Assembly (NCBI RefSeq): GCF_041102575.1 | Contig: NZ_JBGCUE010000003.1 | Coordinates: 274,884 to 338,883, forward strand | DNA: 64,000 bases | Origin: Tenuifilum sp. 4138str | GTDB lineage: Bacteria > Bacteroidota > Bacteroidia > Bacteroidales > Tenuifilaceae | Direction of reading: 5' to 3' | Shown here: piece after piece, positions 43,133 through 52,000 of the stretch | Position numbering within the stretch: position 1 is the stretch's first letter | Layout: every line of letters starts with the position of its first letter | Program-made: the position numbers and the translations under genes | Notes under the pieces: model-generated | Databases searched by the model: none | Seen by the model: the letters and a program-made list of their open reading frames with translations, nothing else | What the model was told of the DNA's origin: nothing

Positions 43133-43936
43133 CTAGCTGTAGATCTTTTTTATGATTATTTCTATGATTTGCTTCGATTTTAGGGCCATGGCGGCCGGGT
43201 ACAACATCTTTCGTTGGTTTATGAAGTAATCCACGTTTTGCATAACCGTTTCTTTTGTTGATTCTGGTTTTATTTGGGCTTCAAAGATATTGAAAGTTTT
43301 ATCATACTCCTCGGTAGTTAGCACAACCTTTAATATGCTCGTTTCTTTCTTGTTTTTAATTTGATAGGTAATCAAAGAGTTGTCGTTGAAATCAACTATC
43401 AGTTTCAGGGTTGAAACTGGATGGCTGTATAAAGGCAACCAGTAAACCCTAACCTTGCGGAGTTCCGATTTTATTGGTGATAAAAGGAGTATTAAGTCAT
43501 TTGCAATTTGTTGCAATAAATTTTCGGTTGAGGTTAGGTTGATTGTCTCTCTTACGCTATCAATTATGATGGGGGTGTGGGTTGATGGAAGGTCAAGGCT
43601 ATATTTTGGCAAAAAACCAAACTCAACCCCAATCTCTTGGGCTATGGTAATAAGTTCCTGAATTTTTTCGCTGCTGAAATGGGGAAGCGATGGCGTTAAT
43701 ACGTTAATGCCGGCTCGTAAGGCATTGGCAATTATTGTGTACGAGGTTTTTGGGTTTGTGTCAACTACCACCAATTCAGGGTAGTTAAACAGCCTTGCTA
43801 TTTGTGAATTGCTTTCACATATCCCAAGCAAAATCTTATCAATCAGTTGGTTGTTGACTTCAATGGTGTTGTTGAAAAAATTCTCCCCCTGATACGGAAT
43901 TAACTTATTGCTATCGGTTACAAGGCAGGTTGTCAT
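43133..43936 (-). CDS. Degenerate Gfo/Idh/MocA-like protein, function unknown
   Basis: The 267-residue product weakly resembles sugar-nucleotide oxidoreductases of the Gfo/Idh/MocA type: LVVVDTNPKTSYTIIANALRAGINVLT matches in pattern the segment before the catalytic Lys of that family (written here in overview only). The N-terminal glycine-rich NAD motif and the EKP catalytic Lys are not seen. The gene is 46 bases upstream of the glycosylphosphotransferase on the same strand, so it may serve the same glycan pathway, perhaps as a binding or inactive partner. Codon use suggests a real gene. Confidence 0.55.
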   Translation of the reverse strand: MTTCLVTDSNKLIPYQGENFFNNTIEVNNQLIDKILLGICESNSQIARLFNYPELVVVDTNPKTSYTIIANALRAGINVLTPSLPHFSSEKIQELITIAQEIGVEFGFLPKYSLDLPSTHTPIIIDSVRETINLTSTENLLQQIANDLILLLSPIKSELRKVRVYWLPLYSHPVSTLKLIVDFNDNSLITYQIKNKKETSILKVVLTTEEYDKTFNIFEAQIKPESTKETVMQNVDYFINQRKMLYPAAMALKSKQIIEIIIKKIYS

Positions 43937-44070
43937 AGTTAAAGGCTAATGTTTTGCAATAATACATTGTTCTGTAATCATTTCAGTGGCTCACCCCTCA
44001 TAATTTATTAACCTTTTAGTAACAGTTGGAATTTTATGCGTTATAAAAGCTAAATTTGCTTGCCATTTAA

Positions 44071-44736
44071 ATGATATTAAAAAATATGCTCCAGGACGAT
44101 AGTATACGTCACAAAGGTTTACGTCGCAAGCTAGTGGAAGAGGTTGCTGCCAAGGGGATAAGCGATAAGCGAGTGCTCGAAGCAATGCTTAAGGTGCCTC
44201 GTCATTTTTTCATGGATAGTGGTTTTTTAAGCTTTGCCTATAAGGACCAAGCATTCCCAATTGGTTCCGGGCAAACCATTTCACAGCCATTTACTGTAGC
44301 CTTTCAAACACAGTTGCTACAGGTTAGTCCCATGCAAAAAGTTTTGGAGGTTGGAACTGGCTCGGGATATCAGGCTGCCATTCTTATGGAAATGGGTGCT
44401 AGGCTCTATACCATAGAACGCCACCGGGAATTGTTTCTTGCGGCAAAGGCTCTACTTGAGGAGATGGGCTATCGGCCTAGCTGCCATTACGGCGATGGCT
44501 ACCAGGGATTACCCCCATATAGCCCATTCGATCGTATAATAGTAACGGCTGGCGCTACAGAAGTCCCTCAGGCTCTTGTCGATCAGCTCGCACCAGGGGG
44601 GCGCTTGGTAATTCCCGTAGGGAATGATTATGGCCAAACCATGATGCTCATTGAGAAATTAGATGATGGAACCATAAAAGAATCGGCTCACGGAAACTTT
44701 ATTTTTGTTCCGTTGTTAAAAGGTAAAGCAAAATAG
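44071..44736 (+). CDS. pcm: Protein-L-isoaspartate O-methyltransferase
   Basis: The 221-residue enzyme methylates damaged L-isoaspartyl residues so that they can be repaired. Family markers in order: VPRHFFMDSGFLSFAYKDQA, the substrate-side IGSGQTISQPF (about 65-75), the SAM-binding motif VLEVGTGSGYQAA (about 90-102), and late GGRLVIPVG. Cytoplasmic. An in-frame ATG at 44086 (MLQDD) is an alternative start. It is followed seven bases later by an MBL hydrolase gene, so the two likely form one transcript. Confidence 0.96.
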   Translation: MILKNMLQDDSIRHKGLRRKLVEEVAAKGISDKRVLEAMLKVPRHFFMDSGFLSFAYKDQAFPIGSGQTISQPFTVAFQTQLLQVSPMQKVLEVGTGSGYQAAILMEMGARLYTIERHRELFLAAKALLEEMGYRPSCHYGDGYQGLPPYSPFDRIIVTAGATEVPQALVDQLAPGGRLVIPVGNDYGQTMMLIEKLDDGTIKESAHGNFIFVPLLKGKAK

Positions 44737-44743
44737 TAAGCTA

Positions 44744-45379
44744 ATGATTGCAATTAAACAGTTTGTTTTCAATCCTTTCCAGGAGAATACCTATGTTCTG
44801 TACCAGCCACAGGGCGAGGCCATTGTGGTTGATGCAGGCTGCTCAACCGAAAGTGAGTTTCAGGAACTCTTGGATTTTGTTAATAACCAAAACCTTACGG
44901 TAAAATGTTTGATAAATACTCACTGCCATATCGACCACATACTAGGAATCGATAAGCTAAAGAAGCAATTTGGCGTTAAGGCCTATGCCCATATCGATGA
45001 TTTTCCATTGCTACAAATGGCCCCAGCACATGCCATGATGTTTGGGTTATACCTTGAAACAGTTCCCGGAATCGATGAAACAATCAGCCATGGAGATTTG
45101 ATAGAACTTAACGGCGATAGTCTAAAGGTTATTTACACTCCCGGACACTCCAGAGGCGGTTTGTGCTTTTATGCGGAGCAGGATAGATTTATTTTAACCG
45201 GCGACACCCTATTTAACCTATCCATTGGCCGTACCGATTTGGCTGGTGGTAATTACGAAACGCTAATTAAGAGCATTAGGGAACAGCTCATGGTGTTACC
45301 TGACGATGTGATAGTTTACCCTGGCCATGGTAATAGCACAACCATTGGTATCGAAAAGGCATCGAATCCCTTTTTGTAG
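44744..45379 (+). CDS. MBL-fold hydrolase, glyoxalase II-like
   Basis: The 211-residue protein has a complete metallo-beta-lactamase motif, THCHIDH at about residues 60-66, with further ligands in TPGHSRGG, LTGDTLF and the final YPGHG. Length and pattern match the small hydroxyacylglutathione hydrolase-like group (YcbL type), which cleave thioesters. No C-terminal glyoxalase II substrate domain is present, so the true substrate is open. Probably cotranscribed with pcm. Confidence 0.9.
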   Translation: MIAIKQFVFNPFQENTYVLYQPQGEAIVVDAGCSTESEFQELLDFVNNQNLTVKCLINTHCHIDHILGIDKLKKQFGVKAYAHIDDFPLLQMAPAHAMMFGLYLETVPGIDETISHGDLIELNGDSLKVIYTPGHSRGGLCFYAEQDRFILTGDTLFNLSIGRTDLAGGNYETLIKSIREQLMVLPDDVIVYPGHGNSTTIGIEKASNPFL

Positions 45380-45478
45380 TTTAGGTGTTAAAAAACATAA
45401 GCAAAAAACTATTGTTTAGTTATAATCAATAACCCAAATTCATAATTTTGCTGATAATCTTTAAATAAAAAACCTAAC

Positions 45479-48346
45479 ATGTATACCGATAAATTTGTGT
45501 CACGTCATAATGGTCCTCGCGACCAAGAAGTTGGTGAAATGCTAAAGGTAATTGGCGTTTCATCGGTTGATGAGCTAATCAACCAAACCGTACCTGCAAA
45601 TATCAGGCTTAAAAAACCGCTAAACCTACCTGCTCCCATGTCGGAATATGAGTTCCTGACCCATATGCATAAGGTTGCGTCCAAAAATAAACTCTACAAG
45701 AGTTTTATTGGAATGGGTTACTATGGAACCGTTACCCCTTCGGTTATTTTGCGTAACATTTTTGAAAACCCCGGTTGGTACACTTCGTACACTCCATACC
45801 AGGCCGAGATTAGCCAGGGAAGGCTTGAGGCTTTGCTCAATTTCCAAACCATGGTGGTTGAACTTACCGGGATGCAAATTGCTAATGCATCGCTACTTGA
45901 TGAAGCAACCGCTGCTGCTGAGGCAATGTTTATGATGCTCAACCTCCGCTCACGCGAGGCTGTTAAGGCGGGCAAGAATGTAATTTTTGTTGATCAGGAT
46001 ATTTTCCCTCAAACCCTCGATGTAATTAAAACACGCTCAAATCCCCTTGGTGTTGAAGTTGTTACTGGCTGCTACAGCGAGTATAGTTTTTCCGGGCGGG
46101 AGTTTGGCGTTATAGTTCAGTACCCATCGGCAAAGGGAAACATTCGCGACTATGCCGCTTTTGCTGCAAAAGCACACGAGGCTGGTGCGCTGGTAACAGC
46201 CGTTTCCGATATTTTAAGTTTGGCCTTAATTACACCTCCGGGCGAGTGGGGGGCCGATATTGCTTGTGGCTCTACTCAACGTTTTGGAATACCCATGGGA
46301 TTTGGTGGCCCACATGCAGCATACTTTGCCTGCAAGGATGAGTTCAAGCGCAGCATGCCAGGCCGAATAATAGGTGTTTCCATTGACAGGCATGGCAATA
46401 AAGCTCTACGTATGGCACTGCAAACCCGTGAGCAACACATTAAGCGTGAACGTGCCACATCAAATATCTGTACCGCACAAGCCCTCTTAGCTACCATGGC
46501 AGGTATGTATGCTGTTTACCACGGCCCCGAAGGAATACGCCGTATTGCCTCGTATGTTCACAGCACTGCTGTTCAGGTTGCCAAGGAACTTGTTGGTATG
46601 GGTTACAAGCAAAACGTTAAAAATATCTTTGATACCCTTGAGGTAGAATTGCCTTCAGGTGTAACCATCGATGATATCCGCAAGCGTGCCCTTGCTCGCG
46701 AAATCAACCTGAATTACAAGCCAAACGGAACAGTAGGTATTAGCTTTGACGAAACCACTTCCGTAACCGATGTCAACAACCTTCTTTCAGTTTTTGCCGA
46801 AGCTGTTGGAAAGAAGTTCAATGCTATAACCGAGATTAAGGAAACCATTGAAATCCCTGAAAACCTTCGTCGCAAAACGCCTTTCTTAACCGATAAGGTA
46901 TTCAACAGTTTCCATTCCGAAACAGAAATGATGCGCTACATCAAGAAACTTGAGCGTCGCGATATAGCCCTAAACCATAGCATGATTTCGCTGGGTAGTT
47001 GCACCATGAAGCTAAACCCAGCAACCACCATGTTGTCGTTAAGTTGGCCGGAATGGAATAGCCTACACCCGTTTGTCCCTGCTGACCAAGCCGAAGGCTA
47101 CATGCAGGTCATCCGTGAACTGGAACAATATCTGGCAGAGATTACCGGGTTCCATGCAGTGACCTTACAGCCAAACTCCGGTGCAGCCGGTGAGTACACA
47201 GGGTTAATGGTAATCCGTCAGTACCACATCAATCGTGGCGAGGGTCACAGGAATGTTGTACTGATTCCTTCGTCGGCACATGGTACCAACCCCGCAAGTG
47301 CTGCTATGGCAGGCATGCAGGTGGTGGTTGTTGCTTGCGATGAGAATGGGAATATCAACGTTGACGATTTGCGCGCTAAAGCAGAGCAGCACAAGCAAAA
47401 CCTTGCAGCATTTATGGTAACCTATCCGTCAACCCATGGAGTATTTGAAAGCAAGATTAGGGAGATGATGGATATTGTTCACCAGAATGGTGGTTTGGTT
47501 TACATGGATGGTGCCAATATGAATGCCCAGGTTGGGCTTACCAGTCCCGGTGAGATTGGTGCCGATGTATGCCACCTTAACCTGCATAAAACCTTTGCTA
47601 TCCCACACGGTGGCGGTGGCCCTGGCGTTGGGCCAATTGCAGTAGCTAAGCATTTAGCTCCATTCCTCCCTTCACATCCAGTGGTTAAGACCGGTGGCGA
47701 AAAAGCTATTACTGCTGTTGCTGCTGCTCCCTGGGGAAGTGCTAGCGTAATTGTAATCTCTTACGCATACATTCTAATGTTGGGTGCCGAGGGTTTAACC
47801 CAGGTGACAAAGATGGCAATTCTTAACGCAAACTACTTGGCTGCCAGGCTAAAGGATCACTATAAGATTCTTTACACCGGCGAAACCGGTAGGGTTGCCC
47901 ACGAGATGATTCTCGATTGTCACCACTTTAAGATGGCCTACGGTGTAGATACCAGCGATGTTGGTCGTCGTATGATGGATTACGGATACCATGCTCCAAC
48001 CGTATCGTTCCCGGTTCATGAAAGCCTTATGGTGGAGCCTACCGAGAGCGAGTCAAAGCAGGAACTCGATAGGTTTATTGACATGATGATTGCCATTAAG
48101 GGAGAGCTTGAGGATATCAAGAACGGTAAAGTCGATAAGGCCGACAACCTTATTGCCAATGCCCCGCATACAGCCCCCGAGGTTACCGCCGATGAGTGGA
48201 AGCATGCATATTCCCGCCAACAGGCTGCCTACCCACTACCCTGGGTAATGCAGAATAAATTCTGGCCCTATGTAAGTAAAATTGATGCAGGTTATGGCGA
48301 CCGTAATCTGGTGTGCACCTGCGCGCCAATTGAGGATTACATGTAA
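45479..48346 (+). CDS. gcvP: Glycine dehydrogenase (decarboxylating), P protein of the glycine cleavage system
   Basis: The 955-residue single-chain P protein releases CO2 from glycine and passes the aminomethyl group to the lipoyl H protein. Both halves are present: N-terminal (starting YTDKFVSRHNGPRDQEVGEM) and C-terminal, the latter with the PLP lysine in HLNLHKTFAIPHGGGG near residue 704. GcvH and GcvT are not in the window. The gene stands alone, with a TAATTTTG box upstream (near 45450) and its own terminator. Confidence 0.97.
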   Translation: MYTDKFVSRHNGPRDQEVGEMLKVIGVSSVDELINQTVPANIRLKKPLNLPAPMSEYEFLTHMHKVASKNKLYKSFIGMGYYGTVTPSVILRNIFENPGWYTSYTPYQAEISQGRLEALLNFQTMVVELTGMQIANASLLDEATAAAEAMFMMLNLRSREAVKAGKNVIFVDQDIFPQTLDVIKTRSNPLGVEVVTGCYSEYSFSGREFGVIVQYPSAKGNIRDYAAFAAKAHEAGALVTAVSDILSLALITPPGEWGADIACGSTQRFGIPMGFGGPHAAYFACKDEFKRSMPGRIIGVSIDRHGNKALRMALQTREQHIKRERATSNICTAQALLATMAGMYAVYHGPEGIRRIASYVHSTAVQVAKELVGMGYKQNVKNIFDTLEVELPSGVTIDDIRKRALAREINLNYKPNGTVGISFDETTSVTDVNNLLSVFAEAVGKKFNAITEIKETIEIPENLRRKTPFLTDKVFNSFHSETEMMRYIKKLERRDIALNHSMISLGSCTMKLNPATTMLSLSWPEWNSLHPFVPADQAEGYMQVIRELEQYLAEITGFHAVTLQPNSGAAGEYTGLMVIRQYHINRGEGHRNVVLIPSSAHGTNPASAAMAGMQVVVVACDENGNINVDDLRAKAEQHKQNLAAFMVTYPSTHGVFESKIREMMDIVHQNGGLVYMDGANMNAQVGLTSPGEIGADVCHLNLHKTFAIPHGGGGPGVGPIAVAKHLAPFLPSHPVVKTGGEKAITAVAAAPWGSASVIVISYAYILMLGAEGLTQVTKMAILNANYLAARLKDHYKILYTGETGRVAHEMILDCHHFKMAYGVDTSDVGRRMMDYGYHAPTVSFPVHESLMVEPTESESKQELDRFIDMMIAIKGELEDIKNGKVDKADNLIANAPHTAPEVTADEWKHAYSRQQAAYPLPWVMQNKFWPYVSKIDAGYGDRNLVCTCAPIEDYM

Positions 48347-48368
48347 ATACATTTAATCGTTTAGCTAG

Positions 48369-48402
48369 AAAAGTGCTTTGGATAATCCAAGGCACTTTTT
48401 GT
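48369..48402 (+). terminator. Terminator after gcvP
   Basis: Stem AAAGTGCTTTGGA/TCCAAGGCACTTT (one mismatch) with a three-base loop and a T-run. Confidence 0.85.
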
Positions 48403-48491
48403 TTTAAACCCAATTACTTTGAAATTTCCCTAATAGGCCAGTCATTTTTTACCAATACATAGGGTTAGGTATTTGTATGTTTCTTAACACA

Positions 48492-48522
48492 TTTAGCTTT
48501 TCCGCGCAAACAATTAACTTTG
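48492..48522 (+). promoter_or_regulatory. Promoter of the arginine deiminase gene
   Basis: TTTA at 48492-48495 (one mismatch to TTTG), 19 bases, then TAACTTTG at 48515-48522, 24 bases ahead of the start codon. Confidence 0.6.
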
Positions 48523-48546
48523 CAATAAATTTGATTTACAACTACT

Positions 48547-49812
48547 ATGGAGAGGGTAAATGTTTATCTCAATTCCGAGATAGGTGAGCTTGAGGGTGTA
48601 ATACTGCATACACCGGGAGCCGAGGTGGAAAATATGACCCCCGAAAATGCTCAACGAGCATTATACAGCGATATTCTTAACCTAAACGTTGCCCGTAAGG
48701 AGTACTCGCAGCTCAGTGGCGTGCTTTCAAAGGTGGCAAAAACTTACGAGGTGGTTGATTTGCTTGAGAAAGTGCTTGGAAACGAGGAGAATAGGGAGTA
48801 TCTGCTCGAAAAGATATGTCGTCATGAGAATGCCATGTCGCTATTCGACTATCTTTTAGATATTGATGCAAAGCAACTGGCCAGGATGCTCATTGAGGGC
48901 GTTCCATTGGTTCGTAATACACTCACTAACTTTTTAAGTAAGGAGCGGTTTGCACTTCGCCCGCTCTATAACTTCTACTTTACACGCGATGCATCAATTG
49001 CAATTGGTGAGGATGTGCTTATAGCTAAAATGGCCAACGCCGTTAGGGATAGGGAGAGTATAATTATGGAGGCAATATTCTCTCGTTCCGGTATTTTTAA
49101 TACGCAAACCATTAACCCTACTACATTTAACAATCCTGCAGATGTCACCATTGAGGGCGGCGATGTTCTTGTAGTTCGCGACGATATATTATTGATTGGC
49201 AATGGAATAAGAACCAATACCCATGGTATCGATTTCATTCTGTCCAGGTTTCTGGCTCGCGACGATAAAAGGAAACGGCATATCCTGGTACAGGAATTAC
49301 CCTATAAGCCCGAGTCATTCATTCACCTCGATATGGTTTTTACCATGCTCGATTTTGACAAGTGCATGGTTTATGAACCAATAATTCTGCAGCCTAACCG
49401 TTACCAAACCGTTCACATCACAATAGATAAAGGTAAGGTTAAGGAGATAAAAACGGTTGATAACCTTCTGGTTGCACTCAAAAGCCTTGGTATCGATTTA
49501 AAACCAATAGTTTGTGGTGGTACAAAGGATCGTTGGATACAGGAGCGTGAACAGTGGCACAGCGGAGCAAATTTTGTTGCCATTGGCCCCGGTAGGGTAA
49601 TTGGCTATGGTCGAAATATCAATACGCTCGAGGAGATGAACAAAAACGGATTTGAAATTCTCAGAGCAAAAGATATTGTGGCTGGCAAGGTTGATTTGAA
49701 CTCCTACCAAAAATATGTTGTGGCTCTCGATGGTAGTGAACTCCCCCGCGGTGGAGGAGGTGCGCGATGTATGACTATGCCTTTCCGTCGCAAACCAATA
49801 AAGTGGCAGTAA
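48547..49812 (+). CDS. arcA: Arginine deiminase
   Basis: The 421-residue enzyme turns arginine into citrulline and ammonia. Guanidino-group enzyme motifs are clear: start EIGELEGVILHTPG, substrate carboxylate and Asp sites in NFYFTRDASIAIG and IEGGDVLVV, the His-containing NTHGIDF, and the catalytic Cys in GGGARCMTMPFRR at the C-terminus. Length is normal. No ornithine carbamoyltransferase, carbamate kinase or arginine antiporter adjoins, so it is not in the usual ADI operon. It may act in nitrogen supply or acid resistance. Confidence 0.94.
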   Translation: MERVNVYLNSEIGELEGVILHTPGAEVENMTPENAQRALYSDILNLNVARKEYSQLSGVLSKVAKTYEVVDLLEKVLGNEENREYLLEKICRHENAMSLFDYLLDIDAKQLARMLIEGVPLVRNTLTNFLSKERFALRPLYNFYFTRDASIAIGEDVLIAKMANAVRDRESIIMEAIFSRSGIFNTQTINPTTFNNPADVTIEGGDVLVVRDDILLIGNGIRTNTHGIDFILSRFLARDDKRKRHILVQELPYKPESFIHLDMVFTMLDFDKCMVYEPIILQPNRYQTVHITIDKGKVKEIKTVDNLLVALKSLGIDLKPIVCGGTKDRWIQEREQWHSGANFVAIGPGRVIGYGRNINTLEEMNKNGFEILRAKDIVAGKVDLNSYQKYVVALDGSELPRGGGGARCMTMPFRRKPIKWQ

Positions 49813-49865
49813 ACATTTTCCATTGTGGTTTGTTTCAAGAAAAGCAATCATTAAACTTTGAAACA

Positions 49866-50054
49866 ATGGAAAAAAATGTAGGCAAAATTGATAAGGTAAT
49901 CAGAATTCTGATTGCTTTAGTTATAGCTGGGGTAGGAATCTACTACCAAAGCTGGTGGGGATTACTGGCAATAGTACCTCTGGCAACGGCACTAACAGGA
50001 ACATGTGGACTTTACTCCCTATTCGGGATAAGTACCTGTTCCACCAAGAAGTAA
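49866..50054 (+). CDS. DUF2892 family small membrane protein
   Basis: The 62-residue protein starts MEKNVGKIDKVIRILIAL and has two membrane segments with a CGLYSLFGISTCSTKK tail. That is the DUF2892 (YgaP-tail-like) pattern, where the two Cys may carry sulphur or stay as a structural pair. The ATG at 49866 is the only one that gives this N-terminus; the frame upstream overlaps the arcA end. It probably shares the arcA transcript and ends in the terminator at 50056. Role unknown. Confidence 0.88.
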   Translation: MEKNVGKIDKVIRILIALVIAGVGIYYQSWWGLLAIVPLATALTGTCGLYSLFGISTCSTKK

Positions 50055-50055
50055 A

Positions 50056-50085
50056 TAAAAACGGGGCTTTGCCCCGTTTTTTATT
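50056..50085. terminator. Bidirectional terminator between DUF2892 and sucC
   Basis: Stem AAAACGGGGC/GCCCCGTTTT with a three-base loop, A-run on one side and T-run on the other. Serves the two converging genes. Confidence 0.88.
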
Positions 50086-51273
50086 TTAGTTAACCATTTG
50101 CTTTACCAGGTTTGCTGCCTCCTGCAGTGTGATTGCGCTGTACACCTTTAAGCCTGACTCGTCAATCAGCTTTTTGCCTTCAAGTGCATTGGTGCCCTGT
50201 AAACGAACTATAACTGGAACAGGAATATTTCCAATTTCCTTATAGGCATCAACCACACCTTGTGCTACGCGGTCGCAACGTACAATGCCGCCAAAAATAT
50301 TGATAAGTATGGCTTTAACGTTAGGGTCTTTTAGTATTATCCTGAAACCGGCTGCTACGGTTTTGGCATTTGCTCCACCTCCTACATCAAGGAAGTTGGC
50401 AGGGTCGCCGCCTGAGAGCTTAATAATATCCATGGTTGCCATGGCTAAACCGGCGCCGTTTACCATGCAGCCAACATTACCGTCGAGCTTAACAAAGTTA
50501 AGGTTGTGTTCGCCTGCTTCTACCTCTGCGGGGTCTTCCTCGTAAATATCGCGGTACTCAGCCAAATCGGGGTGGTGGAAAAGAGCATTGTCGTCAATGC
50601 TGCACTTGGCATCTGCGGCCAAAATATCGTCGTTCGATGTTTTTACAACAGGGTTGATTTCAAGTAGCGAAAGATCGTTTTTGGTATAGGCTTCGTAGAG
50701 CGACATAACAAACTTAACCATTTGCTGGTAGGCTTTGCCTGATAATCCAAGGTTGAACGCAATTTTACGTGCTTGAAATGCCTGAAGCCCAACGGGGTGA
50801 ATTTCTTCCTTAAAGATTAGTTCAGGGGTTTGAGCAGCTACAGCTTCAATGTCCATTCCTCCCTGGGGGGAGTATATAATCATGTGCCTTCCTGATGCTC
50901 TATTTAACAGGATGCTTATGTAGTACTCTTTTATTTCCGATGGACCCGGCTGATAAATACCCTGCTCAATTAGTACCTTTCGTACAAGCTTACCTTGAGG
51001 CCCGGTTTGGTGGGTTACCAGATTCATCCCTAAAATATTCGAGGCGTATGTTGATACCTCATCAATGGACTTTGCAATTTTAACGCCACCGCCTTTGCCT
51101 CGTCCGCCAGCATGAATTTGAGCCTTTACGGCTATTGTGTCAGTACCCGTGATTTTCATTACTTCCTGTGCAGCCCTAATGGCTTCATCCTTGGTAAAAG
51201 CTACTAACCCTACTGGCACTGGAACACCAGCTTGCCTTAGTATTTCTTTCGATTGATACTCATGTAGATTCAT
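50086..51273 (-). CDS. sucC: Succinyl-CoA ligase (ADP-forming), beta subunit
   Basis: The 395-residue subunit binds nucleotide and takes part in substrate-level phosphorylation in the citric acid cycle. It opens [20 protein letters not shown], has ATP-grasp elements ([17 protein letters not shown]), and the subunit-interface part [17 protein letters not shown] and [18 protein letters not shown]. Length is normal. The alpha subunit gene sucD, commonly adjacent, is not here; next upstream is a divergent methyltransferase gene. Confidence 0.97.
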   Translation of the reverse strand: MNLHEYQSKEILRQAGVPVPVGLVAFTKDEAIRAAQEVMKITGTDTIAVKAQIHAGGRGKGGGVKIAKSIDEVSTYASNILGMNLVTHQTGPQGKLVRKVLIEQGIYQPGPSEIKEYYISILLNRASGRHMIIYSPQGGMDIEAVAAQTPELIFKEEIHPVGLQAFQARKIAFNLGLSGKAYQQMVKFVMSLYEAYTKNDLSLLEINPVVKTSNDDILAADAKCSIDDNALFHHPDLAEYRDIYEEDPAEVEAGEHNLNFVKLDGNVGCMVNGAGLAMATMDIIKLSGGDPANFLDVGGGANAKTVAAGFRIILKDPNVKAILINIFGGIVRCDRVAQGVVDAYKEIGNIPVPVIVRLQGTNALEGKKLIDESGLKVYSAITLQEAANLVKQMVN

Positions 51274-51348
51274 AGAAAAACATCATTTTTTTAATGCATC
51301 TAAGTTACAAAAAAAGGATTAACTAAATTTGTTAAATTTTTTGTGGAT

Positions 51349-51891
51349 ATGGTTAAAAACAGAAAGTTGTTAAATGAAGAGCTTGGGCGAAAATCGATTG
51401 ATGAATTTAAATCCTCTGAAAAATTACCAATTGCTGTAGTCCTCGATAATGTCAGGAGTTTAAACAATGTAGGCTCTGTGTTTAGAACCTCCGATGCTTT
51501 CCTGGTTGAAAAAATTTACCTGTGTGGAATTACAGGTACTCCACCTCACCCTGAAATCCATCGCTCCGCTTTGGGTGCTGAGAACTCAGTAGACTGGGAG
51601 TATGCTGATAGCACAGTCAAAGCAGTTGAAGGACTGAAACAATTGGGATATGTGATTGTTTCAGTAGAACAGGTGGAGCATTCGGTGCTGCTTAACCAGT
51701 TTTATCCGACAAAAGGGCAGAAATACGCATTGGTATTTGGAAACGAAGTTAAAGGTGTAGGACAGGATGTGGTGGATATTTCAGATGTTTGCATTGAGAT
51801 CCCACAGCTTGGCACCAAACACTCCTTTAACATTTCGGTCTCGGCTGGTATAGTGCTTTGGGATTTTTTTGTTAAAGTAATGGTCGACTAA
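51349..51891 (+). CDS. TrmH/SpoU family RNA 2'-O-methyltransferase
   Basis: The 180-residue enzyme is a short SPOUT-class methyltransferase. The three motifs are present: motif 1 VVLDNVRSLNNVGSVFRTSDA, abbreviated LDNVRSLNNVGSVFR (about 31-45), motif 2 LVFGNEVKGV (about 128-137) and motif 3 CIEIPQLGTKHSFNISVS (about 149-166). It would use SAM to methylate a ribose in tRNA or rRNA; the exact base is unknown. The ATG at 51349 is preferred to a GTG at 51343. It is divergent from sucC. Confidence 0.92.
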   Translation: MVKNRKLLNEELGRKSIDEFKSSEKLPIAVVLDNVRSLNNVGSVFRTSDAFLVEKIYLCGITGTPPHPEIHRSALGAENSVDWEYADSTVKAVEGLKQLGYVIVSVEQVEHSVLLNQFYPTKGQKYALVFGNEVKGVGQDVVDISDVCIEIPQLGTKHSFNISVSAGIVLWDFFVKVMVD

Positions 51892-51952
51892 TATTTAGCG
51901 TTATTACTTGTTTAGTGTCTGCTGAACTTCAGGTATTATTTGTTGCAATAAA

Positions 51953-51985
51953 AAAAACGGGGCTGCATGTGCAGCCCCGTTTCTT
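51953..51985. terminator. Bidirectional terminator between the methyltransferase and the OmpA-like lipoprotein
   Basis: Stem AAACGGGGCTGCA/TGCAGCCCCGTTT with a two-base loop and an A-run on the left. Perfect 13-bp stem serving both converging genes. Confidence 0.88.
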
Positions 51986-52000
51986 AGTAATGTATTTATA

